32,845 bases of DNA, from assembly GCA_022600955.1 (NCBI GenBank), contig JAHZJK010000015.1, positions 1-32,845 of the forward strand, read 5' to 3'. A model generated the notes under the pieces. The model was not told the origin of the DNA, searched no databases, and saw nothing but the letters and a program-made list of their open reading frames with translations. The translations under genes were made by a program, and so were the position numbers. Origin of the DNA: Gammaproteobacteria bacterium. Lineage in GTDB: Bacteria > Pseudomonadota > Gammaproteobacteria > Steroidobacterales > Woeseiaceae. Shown piece by piece: positions 8,853 through 17,172 of this stretch; the stretch's first letter is position 1; every line of letters begins with the position of its first letter.

Positions 8853-10241
8853 CTAGTCGTATTGTTCGCGATACTTACGGACAACGCTTATGCCCAAGAC
8901 ATTCAGGCAAAGCGTCACCACGAATAACATCAGGCCCAGTGCGAAGGCCGCAAGCGTTTTGGCGCTATCGAACTCTTGATCACCGACCAGCAGGGTAACG
9001 ATTTGAACCGTAACCGTCGTAACTGCTTCAAACGGATTTGCCGTCAGATTTGCGGCCAGGCCAGCCGCCATCACGACAATCATCGTCTCGCCGATCGCAC
9101 GCGATACGGCCAACAAAATGCCGCCGACAATACCTGGAAGGGCCGCCGGCAGAATGACTTTGGTCATCGTCTCCGAGCGTGTTGAGCCCAGCCCCAATGC
9201 CCCATCGCGCATCGCCGACGGCACCGCATTGATCGCGTCATCGGATAGCGACGACACGAGCGGAATAATCATGATGCCCATAACCAGACCTGCCGCGAGT
9301 GCGCTTTCAGAGGAAACTGCAATGCCCACCGAGTCACCTGTCGACCGCAGCCACGGTGCGACGGTCAGCGCCGCAAAGAAGCCGTAAACGACGGTCGGGA
9401 TGCCGGCCAGGACTTCGAGCAACGGCTTGGCAATGCCGCGCACTCTCGTCGTTGAATACTCCGCCAGGTAGATGGCAGTCATGAGTCCGATTGGCACCGC
9501 AATAACCATCGCTATGCTGGTAATCAGCATGGTGCCGGCAAACAACGGTATCGCACCGAAACTTCCGGAAGAGCCAACCTGGTCGGCGCGTATCGCTGTC
9601 TGCGGGCTCCACGTGGTGCCAAACAGAAACTCGGTCGCGGGCACTTTCTGAAAAAAGCGTATTGCTTCAAACAGTACAGAGAGCACGATGCCAATCGTGG
9701 TCAGAACAGCGATGCTAGAGGCCCCGATTAGCAGCCATCGAACCACAGCCTCGACCCGGTTTCGCGCTCGAAAATCCCGATCGATCCGTCGCCAGGCCAA
9801 CGCTCCACCGAGGCAAGCCAGACCCAGGGCGAATGCGGCAAGCAATTGCCGACTCTTTGTGAGATAGCCATTCAATTCAGTCGCCGCCGCCTGCATGCTC
9901 TCATCAACCGCAACACTGACGACATCGCCAGAAGCGAGATTCTGAATATTGTTGATCAGCAGGTTCAATTGCCCCTCCGGCATTAGCTGGTAGCTTTCAG
10001 GCAGACCTGCAATGACCAAAGCGGTTACAACTCTCGACTCCAGTAACATCCAGCCGGACATGAGCAAAAGCGCCGGCAGGACACACCAGATGGCAACGAA
10101 GTAGCCATAGTAACCAGGTAGCGAATGCAGCGCGGGCCCGTGGCCTGGGCCACCAACCAGCGAGAGGGAACGACCGCGTCCGAAAAAGAATGCGGCCGTT
10201 GCCAACAGCGCCAACAGGAGAATCAGGGTGGTGCTCTGCAT
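8853..10241 (-). CDS. pstC: Phosphate ABC transporter permease PstC (long form)
   Basis: Second inner-membrane permease of the phosphate importer, 462 aa (E. coli 319). N-terminal helices (TTLILLLALLATAAFFFG; YFVAIWCVLPALLLMSGWML) frame a periplasmic segment. The permease core has the coupling motif DGALGLGSTRSETMTKVILPAALPG near 340 and a last helix ending in VVRKYREQYD. The ATG lies 3 bases after the pstS stop and uses AGGA. Both permeases being the long form indicates a matched pair. Confidence 0.95.
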   Translation of the reverse strand: MQSTTLILLLALLATAAFFFGRGRSLSLVGGPGHGPALHSLPGYYGYFVAIWCVLPALLLMSGWMLLESRVVTALVIAGLPESYQLMPEGQLNLLINNIQNLASGDVVSVAVDESMQAAATELNGYLTKSRQLLAAFALGLACLGGALAWRRIDRDFRARNRVEAVVRWLLIGASSIAVLTTIGIVLSVLFEAIRFFQKVPATEFLFGTTWSPQTAIRADQVGSSGSFGAIPLFAGTMLITSIAMVIAVPIGLMTAIYLAEYSTTRVRGIAKPLLEVLAGIPTVVYGFFAALTVAPWLRSTGDSVGIAVSSESALAAGLVMGIMIIPLVSSLSDDAINAVPSAMRDGALGLGSTRSETMTKVILPAALPGIVGGILLAVSRAIGETMIVVMAAGLAANLTANPFEAVTTVTVQIVTLLVGDQEFDSAKTLAAFALGLMLFVVTLCLNVLGISVVRKYREQYD

Positions 10242-10244
10242 GTC

Positions 10245-11309
10245 CTATTGTTCTGCAAGCATCAATGGTTTGAGATCACGCACGTTTGCAGCGATCGTCA
10301 GGCGCTCTTTGTCGGGCATGGGAATAAGACCGCGATCTGACAAGTAGCCCTCTTCGCCCCAGGCACGCTCACTCGTGAACTCTCTGAGAAAACCGCGCAG
10401 ACCAGGAATTACATCGACGTGTGCTTTTTTGACATAGAAGAACAGTGGACGCGATACGGGATAGTCACCAGCGGCAATATCGTCAAACGTCGGTGCAACT
10501 CCATCGATCAACGACCCCTTTACCTTCTCCATGTTCTGATCGAGAAAACTGAATCCGAATATACCGAACGCGTCAGGGTTGGCCTGCAGCTTTTGTACGA
10601 TCAGGTTGTCATTCTCGCCCGCTTCGATAAATGCACCATCTTCTCGAATCGTGTGACAGATTGCTTTGAACTGATTCTTGTTCGTGCTCTTGAGAGCCTT
10701 GACCCAGCCAACCGTTTTACAACCACCTTCCATCGCGAGCTCAACAAATGCATCACGTGTTCCCGACGTCGGTGGTGGCCCGAGTACTTCAATACGAATT
10801 GCCGGAAGTTCAGGATTCACCTCGTTCCATGTCGTATACGGATTTGCAATCAGCTCGCCCTCCCCTTTGCCGGGAATCTCCTTGGCCAGTGCCATAAAAA
10901 TATCGGCACGACTGAGTTTCATGGCAGGAGCGCCAAGCGCGTTCGCGAGCACTATTCCGTCATAGCCAATCTTGACCTCGACTATTTCAGTTACGCCGTG
11001 TGCAGCGCAGGTTTCGACTTCGGACGCTTTGATTGCGCGTGATGCGTTCGCGACATCGGGAAAATCGACACCCACTCCATCGCAAAACAATTTCAATCCG
11101 CCACCAGATCCGGTGGACTCGATCTTGGGTGTTTTGAACTCACTACCACGGCCGAATCGTTCGGCGACAACAGTAGCAAACGGATACACTGTCGACGAAC
11201 CGACGACGTACACGTAATCCCGACCTGATTGAGCTGACGACGGCCCTGCGAATGCCAATGCGGAAATGCCTGCAACTAGCAGGGTGATGAGTCTTGCTGA
11301 TGTACTCAC
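10245..11309 (-). CDS. pstS: Periplasmic phosphate-binding protein
   Basis: Captures phosphate in the periplasm for PstCAB. It is 354 aa with a cleavable signal peptide (hydrophobic LITLLVAGISALAFA, likely cut near SSAQS). Phosphate-site motifs are VGSSTVYPF, ESTGSGGG, DVANASR and GPPPTSGTRDAF. It starts with GTG at 11307-11309, with GGAG nine bases upstream. It is the promoter-proximal gene of pstSCAB. A weak PhoB-like repeat lies upstream. The binding protein belongs to the larger PstS group, unlike the 346-aa E. coli form only in sequence detail. Confidence 0.95.
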   Translation of the reverse strand: MSTSARLITLLVAGISALAFAGPSSAQSGRDYVYVVGSSTVYPFATVVAERFGRGSEFKTPKIESTGSGGGLKLFCDGVGVDFPDVANASRAIKASEVETCAAHGVTEIVEVKIGYDGIVLANALGAPAMKLSRADIFMALAKEIPGKGEGELIANPYTTWNEVNPELPAIRIEVLGPPPTSGTRDAFVELAMEGGCKTVGWVKALKSTNKNQFKAICHTIREDGAFIEAGENDNLIVQKLQANPDAFGIFGFSFLDQNMEKVKGSLIDGVAPTFDDIAAGDYPVSRPLFFYVKKAHVDVIPGLRGFLREFTSERAWGEEGYLSDRGLIPMPDKERLTIAANVRDLKPLMLAEQ

Positions 11310-11353
11310 TTTTATGGTCTCCGGTTTTGCATGGATTAAGGCGCAAAGCTTAG

Positions 11354-11378
11354 CTGTGAATTGTTACCGAATTGTTGC
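11354..11378 (+). promoter_or_regulatory. Possible PhoB repeats upstream of pstS (weak, reversed orientation)
   Basis: TTGTTAC (11361-11367) and TTGTTGC (11372-11378) are direct repeats with the 11-base period of a Pho box, and CTGTGAA adjoins at 11354. They are imperfect matches to CTGTCAT and point toward dapE rather than pstS. pstS is expected to be PhoB-controlled, so this is the best candidate in the gap, but it is weak. Confidence 0.3.
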
Positions 11379-11449
11379 AAAGTGGCCGTGAATCGCGCTA
11401 CCGTGAGCACCTTGCGCTGTATCTTATTATGTTATTATTTTCAATTACT

Positions 11450-11466
11450 TATAGTATATTTATAAT
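11450..11466 (+). promoter_or_regulatory. AT-rich promoter region immediately before dapE
   Basis: A run of A and T from about 11421 to 11466 includes TATAGT (11450-11455) and TATAAT (11461-11466). With TATAGT as the -10, transcription would begin about 8 bases before the dapE ATG. No Shine-Dalgarno sequence is visible, so dapE may be made from a nearly leaderless message. Confidence 0.4.
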
Positions 11467-11469
11467 GTC

Positions 11470-12609
11470 ATGAATGAACTAGAGAATCATCCGGAAATCG
11501 CATTACTCTGCCAACTCATCCGGCGGGCATCGGTAACGCCGGATGATGCCGGTTGTCAGACCCTCCTGATTGAACGACTGGAGGCTATGGGATTCGTCTG
11601 CGAGACGATGGTTTTTGGCGAGGTAACCAATCTCTGGGCACGTCGCGGCAACGAATCTCCCGTACTGTGTTTTGCAGGGCATACCGATGTTGTACCACCG
11701 GGTGACGAATCTGAATGGAGCTCGGATCCGTTCGTACCGACTTTTAGTGACGACAAGCTCTTCGGGCGAGGCGCCGCCGATATGAAAAGCGGTTTGGCAT
11801 CAATGATTGTCGCCATTGAGCAATTTGTTGCCGCGCACGCTGACCACAACGGTAGCCTCGCATTACTGATTACGAGCGACGAAGAAGGACGGGCACGTGA
11901 AGGCACGCTTAAGGTCATTGAAACGCTGACCGCTCGTAGTGAAACAATAGACTGGTGCGTCATTGGCGAGCCGTCCAGTGAAAAAACGCTGGGCGATCTC
12001 GTGCGTATCGGTCGCCGCGGATCCCTGAGTGGAATACTCACAGTCAACGGCGTGCAAGGTCATGTTGCATACCCGCAGCTCGCCGACAATCCTATCCGCC
12101 GATTCGCACCGATCCTTGCCGAATTGCATACGATCGAATGGGATCAGGGAAACGACTATTTCCCACCTACGAGCTTTCAGGTTGTTGATGTACGAAGCGG
12201 TGTTGGTGCGCCCAATGTTACGCCTGCAGCCCTGAATGCTCGCTTTAATTTCCGCTATTCAACCGAGTGGACGCACGCAACGCTGCAATCTCATGTCGAA
12301 GCAGTGTTTGAGAAGCACGACATTGACTACGACCTGCGCTGGCACCTCTCTGGCGAGCCTTTCCTGACTGAACCGGGGCGATTGATCGATGCCGTCGTAC
12401 AGTCCGTTAAAGAACAGACAGGATCAGCGCCGGAACTTTCCACCGGCGGCGGCACGTCAGACGGTCGGTTTATCTCGCCCGCCGGAACGGATGTCGTTGA
12501 ACTGGGGCCGGTAAACGCTTCAATTCACAAGATCGATGAACACGTGCGCGTCGCAGACGTCATCCAATTGACCGGTCTGTACCGGCGAATAATGGAATTG
12601 CTGCTTTAG
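11470..12609 (+). CDS. dapE: Succinyl-diaminopimelate desuccinylase
   Basis: Dinuclear zinc hydrolase that cleaves N-succinyl-LL-diaminopimelate to diaminopimelate and succinate. It is 379 aa (E. coli 375) and closely similar throughout. The metal and catalytic residues are H71 and D73 (FAGHTDVVPPGD), D104 (GRGAADMKSG), E138/E139 (ITSDEEG), E167 (IGEPSS) and H353 (NASIHKIDEH). It stands alone on the plus strand between pstS and dsbB. Its TAG stop overlaps the TAA of dsbB. Confidence 0.97.
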   Translation: MNELENHPEIALLCQLIRRASVTPDDAGCQTLLIERLEAMGFVCETMVFGEVTNLWARRGNESPVLCFAGHTDVVPPGDESEWSSDPFVPTFSDDKLFGRGAADMKSGLASMIVAIEQFVAAHADHNGSLALLITSDEEGRAREGTLKVIETLTARSETIDWCVIGEPSSEKTLGDLVRIGRRGSLSGILTVNGVQGHVAYPQLADNPIRRFAPILAELHTIEWDQGNDYFPPTSFQVVDVRSGVGAPNVTPAALNARFNFRYSTEWTHATLQSHVEAVFEKHDIDYDLRWHLSGEPFLTEPGRLIDAVVQSVKEQTGSAPELSTGGGTSDGRFISPAGTDVVELGPVNASIHKIDEHVRVADVIQLTGLYRRIMELLL

Positions 12610-13094
12610 CGGCGCAGATTGTTCCAGACACCTGCCAGCCCAAGACCCAGCAGACCGATCAATACCCATGTCGGCATGGATAGTCCGAGCAGACGCCATG
12701 CAACCTCCGCACACTCACCGGAACCCTTGAATATCAGGCTGAAAGCGTCTTTCAATGGGAAATTGTCGACGATGTAGTCAAATCCAGGACCGCACGCGGG
12801 TACTTCGTCCTTCGGCATGTTTTGCAGCCGAACCTGCCAGCCAGCGATGCTCGCTCCTGATGCAGCAACCAGCGCCAGCAAACCTGCATAGACACCCGCA
12901 CCGATTTTGCCCGGGTGGTGTAGCGCAGCCAGAAGAAAAATCAGCCCCAGAAAAATAACAGCGATACGCTGCATGATGCACAACGGGCAAGGATCCAGCA
13001 GCAGGACGTGCTCAGCGTACAACGCAAAACCCATCATGCCAGCGCAAATAACTACGCCCGCAAAATTCAGCAATCGCTTATTCGGAATTGTCAT
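12606..13094 (-). CDS. dsbB: Disulfide bond formation protein B
   Basis: Inner-membrane quinone reductase that reoxidises DsbA in the periplasm. It is 162 aa with four transmembrane helices. The first periplasmic loop has the CPLC pair (C36, C39) and the second has C101 (PACGPG) and C128 (GECAEV), so both redox pairs are intact. The ATG at 13092-13094 is chosen over an upstream TTG; it lies 5 bases after the phoU stop, so phoU-dsbB is likely one transcript, an unusual pairing. Confidence 0.95.
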   Translation of the reverse strand: MTIPNKRLLNFAGVVICAGMMGFALYAEHVLLLDPCPLCIMQRIAVIFLGLIFLLAALHHPGKIGAGVYAGLLALVAASGASIAGWQVRLQNMPKDEVPACGPGFDYIVDNFPLKDAFSLIFKGSGECAEVAWRLLGLSMPTWVLIGLLGLGLAGVWNNLRR

Positions 13095-13099
13095 ATGAA

Positions 13100-13813
13100 T
13101 CAATCGGAAACGAGGTCAACGGTCTCGGAAATGTCAGTATGACGCACATCCTTGCCCTGCACCATATAGATGACGTATTCGCAGATATTCTTGGCATGAT
13201 CGCCAATTCGTTCCAGTGAGCGGGCCGTCCACGTGACATTCATGACGCGCTTTATCGAGCGCGGATCTTCCATCATAAATGTAATGCATTGTCGCTGGAT
13301 CGCTTCGTACTCATCATCAACACGCTCGTCTTCACGAACGGTTTCAAAAGCCTCTTCAACGTCAAGTCGTGCAAATGCGTTCATCGCATCACGCAACATG
13401 TGCAATACATGATTGCCAAGCGTTTTCAGTTCACGATAGGAGTCTGCTGGACGGTCCATTGCCGCGAGCTTCGAAGCCAAAAAGCCTATTTTCTCAGCCT
13501 CATCACCAATTCGTTCCAGATCCGTGATGGTCTTGATGATTGCAACAATCAGCCGCAGATCACCAGCCGCGGGCGCGCGGGTTGCCAGGACTCGACTGCA
13601 CTCTTCGTCGATTTGTACTTCGAGATTGTTAACTTTGTAGTCGTCCCGTGCGACTCTCAGGCCTAACTCGCTATCACCGCTAACGATAGCTGCGATTGCC
13701 TTCGACAACTGCGACTCAACGAGTCCGCCCATCGCGAGCACACTGTTGCGCAAGTCTTCGATGTCCTTGTTAAAGCGGCGCGAAATGTGGTCGTTTAAAT
13801 CTGATGCTTCCAT
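13100..13813 (-). CDS. phoU: Phosphate signalling protein PhoU
   Basis: Cytosolic negative regulator linking PstSCAB to PhoR, 237 aa (E. coli 241). It is a pair of three-helix PhoU domains with the metal-cluster motifs TDLERIGDEAEKI (first repeat) and RSLERIGDHAKNICEYVIYMVQG (second repeat). It is not at the end of pstSCAB as in E. coli but 1.8 kb upstream of pstS, separated from it by dsbB and the opposite-strand dapE. GGAAA lies upstream of the ATG. Confidence 0.96.
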   Translation of the reverse strand: MEASDLNDHISRRFNKDIEDLRNSVLAMGGLVESQLSKAIAAIVSGDSELGLRVARDDYKVNNLEVQIDEECSRVLATRAPAAGDLRLIVAIIKTITDLERIGDEAEKIGFLASKLAAMDRPADSYRELKTLGNHVLHMLRDAMNAFARLDVEEAFETVREDERVDDEYEAIQRQCITFMMEDPRSIKRVMNVTWTARSLERIGDHAKNICEYVIYMVQGKDVRHTDISETVDLVSD

Positions 13814-13900
13814 CTTTGGCTCGATTTCCGGTTAGACCGCCAATAATATACGCCCCGGTGTGGCATACCTGTGACAGTGTTGACATTATCGTGTGCAATT

Positions 13901-14983
13901 TCAATTGAATTTGAATTCGACGTCCAGTTGGATACGACTGTAGTCATGTTCCACGCCCTGAAAACGGTCGATTTCATTGATAAAGAGCGTGCCACCCAGA
14001 AAGATTTTATTCGAGTAGCCGTACTTCGCTCTGAGTATATGCCCTTTGGAGTCAGTTCCACCGCCGCCAAAATCCGAGTCATTGAAAGTGCCAACGACGG
14101 AATCGGCTTCAATGTCCTGGTAAGTCCACGAATACTGAGACTGACCTTGTTCCTTGGCGTTACCGAGCTTTACCCCGAATGCGATCGCGGTGTCCTGCTC
14201 GCTAACTTCATTATTCTGTGTGCCATGTGCAAACACCCGCAGGGGCCATTCGCCCAGCTGCGTATCGAGCTGCGCAAATATCTCGAAATTCTCATAATCG
14301 TAAAGATAGTCACCGTTCGCATCGAGTGAATTCCCCCTGGCATTCCCGTTGAAAAACGCGGCATTGCCGACAGTTTCCGTATAGGCGAAGTAACCGGCAC
14401 CAGCCGTCAGCCTGCCACGCTCGCCAACGGCAAATTTGCCGCCAGCCTGCATGGCGTATAACAGGGAATTGTCAGTGCTACTGCGCTCCTCGACCGAATA
14501 GCCACCCACCGTCGCGAAGAAGTCACCCGTATCGTACTTGAGCGCGAAACCTTCCAGGTTGAGATCGCCGTCCCAAATCAACGGTGCACCGCCCGCTCTG
14601 AACATCGGGTTCTTGATTTTGCCACCATGGAAATGGAAGCCATCAGAGATTGTCCAGTCGACATAGGCCAAATCCAGACCGATATCCTTCGTCGAAAAGC
14701 CGCTGTCCAGAGTGACGTTGGTGGAGGTCGGATTGTCTCCACCAGTAGCCAGGCGAATGACGACCTTTACGTTATCTGCCACGTCAGCCTTGAGACCAAA
14801 ACGCGCACGAAAACGGGCACGGTCACGGCGCGACTCGAGATCCTCGTCGATTCCTTCGTAACGAAGGCGAAAATCACCGCTGAACGCGATGCGTTCTGTC
14901 CACGCCGGCTCATCTGCTGAAGCCGTGGTCCAATTCGCCATCAGCGCGAAAACTGCAACGACAACCAATACCAATTTTTTCAT
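13901..14983 (-). CDS. Outer-membrane porin, probably phosphate-regulated
   Basis: A 360-aa exported beta-barrel of the putative-porin type. The signal peptide is MKKLVLVVVAVFALMANWTTASA, and mature strands begin with IAFSGDFRLRYEGIDEDLESRRDRARFRARFG. Alternating polar/aromatic strands run to the C-terminal LDVEFKFN. The ATG at 14981-14983 with AAGGA upstream is preferred over a GTG 11 codons earlier, because it begins the signal peptide. It lies between phoR and phoU and has a strong Pho box upstream, so a role in phosphate or polyphosphate entry under starvation is inferred. It is not clearly an OprP/OprO homologue by motif; the substrate is unknown. Confidence 0.85.
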   Translation of the reverse strand: MKKLVLVVVAVFALMANWTTASADEPAWTERIAFSGDFRLRYEGIDEDLESRRDRARFRARFGLKADVADNVKVVIRLATGGDNPTSTNVTLDSGFSTKDIGLDLAYVDWTISDGFHFHGGKIKNPMFRAGGAPLIWDGDLNLEGFALKYDTGDFFATVGGYSVEERSSTDNSLLYAMQAGGKFAVGERGRLTAGAGYFAYTETVGNAAFFNGNARGNSLDANGDYLYDYENFEIFAQLDTQLGEWPLRVFAHGTQNNEVSEQDTAIAFGVKLGNAKEQGQSQYSWTYQDIEADSVVGTFNDSDFGGGGTDSKGHILRAKYGYSNKIFLGGTLFINEIDRFQGVEHDYSRIQLDVEFKFN

Positions 14984-15079
14984 GCTGTAATTTTCCTTGT
15001 TGCTGTCCTGAATCACCAGGCTGTTCTGCCACTTTTCTAGAGAGCTAGCGGCACGTTAACGACGCCATGTTGCTCACGC

Positions 15080-15108
15080 ATGACAGAAATATTGCAGTTT
15101 CATGACAA
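15080..15108 (-). promoter_or_regulatory. PhoB box (three repeats) for the porin, overlapping the phoR stop
   Basis: Read on the minus strand: TTGTCAT (15102-15108), gaaa, CTGCAAT (15091-15097), attt, CTGTCAT (15080-15086). These are three 7-base repeats at exactly 11-base spacing with AT-rich spacers, matching the PhoB consensus, in the direction of the porin 97 bases downstream. The first repeat lies in the last codons and TGA of phoR. No clear -10 is seen. Confidence 0.8.
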
Positions 15109-16401
15109 TGTGAGTGGCGGAGCTACAACCACCCGTTCAGGCGGAAAATGGCAACAGAATTCACTGCCCGCCCCCGGTTCGCTCGTGATCCTCAACAGCG
15201 CATCGTGACGCGCGAGGACGTGCTTGACTATCGCCAGACCAAGCCCTACACCGCCATCATCCCGGCTACGGCCACGATCAACCCGAAAGAATCGCTCAGT
15301 GAGGCGTGGAATCAGCTCGGCGTCAATGCCATCGCCTGTGTCGGAAACACTCAGGTCGGCACCGTCGGGACTGGAAACCCAGGTGATTGTCACCTCACCT
15401 TCCCGTGGCGTGTAGCGCATGGCATTCGACAACAAGTTAACGACCACAGATTCGATTTCCGATTCCACGCCAAGCAATTCAACTGCCGACTGCAGATTCA
15501 GTATAATTCGTGCCTCGTTTGCCGGACTTTCATAATCACTGCGAATTCGCTCCAGCAGGCGAACCATATCGATCGCAGCAGATGTCGCCGTCCCCGCACT
15601 CTCAAGACGCGATAGCTCCAACAAGTCGGTCACAATGCGCTGCATACGATGCGACTGCGCCTGCATCTGTCGCACCGGCGTCTCCCAGGTCGCAGGCATC
15701 TCTTCATCATCAGCAAGCGAATCAAGATAGCCACTAATTACGGTCAAAGGCGATCGGAGCTCATGTGATGCATTGGCTGCGAAATCCCGCCGCATCTTAT
15801 TAAGCTGGCGCCGCTCTGTGATGTCTCGCAGCATTAACAATTTCTGTTCCGCACCGTAAGGAACCACACGTCCATGTAGCCACCGGCCTTCGGCGACCGG
15901 CGAGGGAAACTCAACCGTCTGATCGAAATTACTGTCCCCCAGTAACTGCGAGATCAATGGGTCGCGGAGGATATTGTCGATTCGCTGACCCCGGTCTTTC
16001 TTTCGCTTTAATCCGGCCAGCGTTTTCGCGGCACGATTGCAGAGTACTATTTCGTTGTTGGCGTCCAGAATGACGGCACCGTCAGGCATTGCGTCGGTCG
16101 ACTTGCGGATTTCTTTCAGCAACCTCCGATAGTCGCCCTTACGTCGAATCGCGCGGCTGCGTTCAAAACGAAAGCGCGCAACAATCTGCTCCCAAATGCC
16201 CTCTCCATGCCGAAAGTCGTCGAAATTGTCGGTTCTCACTGCCCGCTCAAAGCTCAGAAGCTGGCGTATCTGCCAAATGAGAGTCAGCAATACGGCGACG
16301 AGCAATCCGTTCATCGCTTGACCGTAAACCCAGCCAACAGCCGTTCCAGCGCCTAGAAACAGCGCTGTGCCAAACAGAAATTTTCGAGCTGCAACTGACA
16401 T
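15100..16401 (-). CDS. phoR: Phosphate regulon sensor histidine kinase
   Basis: Inner-membrane kinase that phosphorylates PhoB when phosphate is low. It is 433 aa (E. coli 431). Two N-terminal transmembrane helices (about 8-25 and 30-45) are followed by a PAS domain (about 100-195). The dimerisation domain carries H213 in FAANASHELRSPLTVISGYL, and the ATPase has N-box NLLSNAMRYTP, G1 DTGDGI and G2 GVGLGLAIVKHV. It lies 6 bases after phoB. Its last codons are part of the Pho box of the next gene. Confidence 0.96.
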   Translation of the reverse strand: MSVAARKFLFGTALFLGAGTAVGWVYGQAMNGLLVAVLLTLIWQIRQLLSFERAVRTDNFDDFRHGEGIWEQIVARFRFERSRAIRRKGDYRRLLKEIRKSTDAMPDGAVILDANNEIVLCNRAAKTLAGLKRKKDRGQRIDNILRDPLISQLLGDSNFDQTVEFPSPVAEGRWLHGRVVPYGAEQKLLMLRDITERRQLNKMRRDFAANASHELRSPLTVISGYLDSLADDEEMPATWETPVRQMQAQSHRMQRIVTDLLELSRLESAGTATSAAIDMVRLLERIRSDYESPANEARIILNLQSAVELLGVESEIESVVVNLLSNAMRYTPREGEVTITWVSSPDGADLSVSDTGDGIDAELIPRLTERFFRVDRGRSRDDGGVGLGLAIVKHVLARHDALLRITSEPGAGSEFCCHFPPERVVVAPPLTLS

Positions 16402-16407
16402 GCCGTG

Positions 16408-17100
16408 TTAAGCGCTTCGAGTTGAGAAACGGTAACCCGCCCCACGCACTGTCTGTACGTAGATGTCCGCCTGCGAAGCTGAAAGCGCCTTGCGCAATCG
16501 CCGCACATGCACATCGACCGTACGCTCCTCAACGTAGACGTTGGCGCCCCACACGCGGTCCAGCAACTGAGTCCGCGAGTAGACCCGGTCAGGGTGCGTC
16601 ATCAGGAATTCCAGCAGGCGGTATTCGGTAGGACCGAGCTTTATTGCATTGCCGGATGCGGACACTCTGTGGCCGGGCGCATCAAGCTCAAGCACACCGG
16701 CGGCAAGCACTGCTTCAGCACTGCTTTTGTTTCGCCGCAAGACCGCCTGAATACGCGCAACCAGTTCACGCGGCGAAAATGGTTTGGTTATGTAGTCGTC
16801 GGCGCCGCCTTCGAGGCCAGAAATCTTGTCTCGTTCGTCTGTACGTGCGGTCAGCATGATAATTGCAACATCGTCAAGATTGTTTTCTCGCTTCATCATG
16901 CGTGTGAGCTCAAGCCCGCTCATGTCGGGCAGCATCCAGTCGATCAGCGCGAGGTCCGGTTGCTCGTCCGCGAGCATGCCACGTGCCGTTTTACAGTCAG
17001 GTGCTTCAAGCGTGTCGTAACCCGCCCGTGACAGGTGAAAAGCGATCATCTCGCGAATCGGCTGTTCGTCTTCGACAATTAGAATCTTTTTCGCAGTCAT
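16408..17100 (-). CDS. phoB: Phosphate regulon response regulator
   Basis: OmpR-family transcription factor that binds Pho boxes, 230 aa (E. coli 229). The receiver domain has E10/D11, phosphoacceptor D54 (LIDWMLPDMSG), T84 and K106 (TKPFSP). The winged-helix domain ends in RTVDVHVRRLRKAL and VRGAGYRFS. The start at 17098-17100 gives the normal MTAKKILIVEDE beginning; a reading 16 codons longer has no support. A candidate Pho box upstream implies autoregulation. Confidence 0.96.
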   Translation of the reverse strand: MTAKKILIVEDEQPIREMIAFHLSRAGYDTLEAPDCKTARGMLADEQPDLALIDWMLPDMSGLELTRMMKRENNLDDVAIIMLTARTDERDKISGLEGGADDYITKPFSPRELVARIQAVLRRNKSSAEAVLAAGVLELDAPGHRVSASGNAIKLGPTEYRLLEFLMTHPDRVYSRTQLLDRVWGANVYVEERTVDVHVRRLRKALSASQADIYVQTVRGAGYRFSTRSA

Positions 17101-17154
17101 ACGGCTGTCAAACCCAGGTGAATCCCGCCAAGCCACACATTTCAACAAGCTAAT

Positions 17155-17172
17155 GTTACAGGACTGTTACGA
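17155..17172 (-). promoter_or_regulatory. Candidate PhoB box for phoB-phoR, overlapping the tsaB stop
   Basis: The minus strand reads TCGTAAC (17166-17172), agtc, CTGTAAC (17155-17161): two repeats 11 bases apart. The second is a full match to CTGTMAY. It lies 55 bases before the phoB ATG and covers the tsaB TAA. The site is near-palindromic, so it also reads as a weaker box on the plus strand. Confidence 0.5.

Noticed and set aside
13865..13890. TGTCA repeats upstream of phoU as a Pho box
   Set aside because: The repeats are 9 bases apart, not 11, so they do not fit the PhoB pattern.
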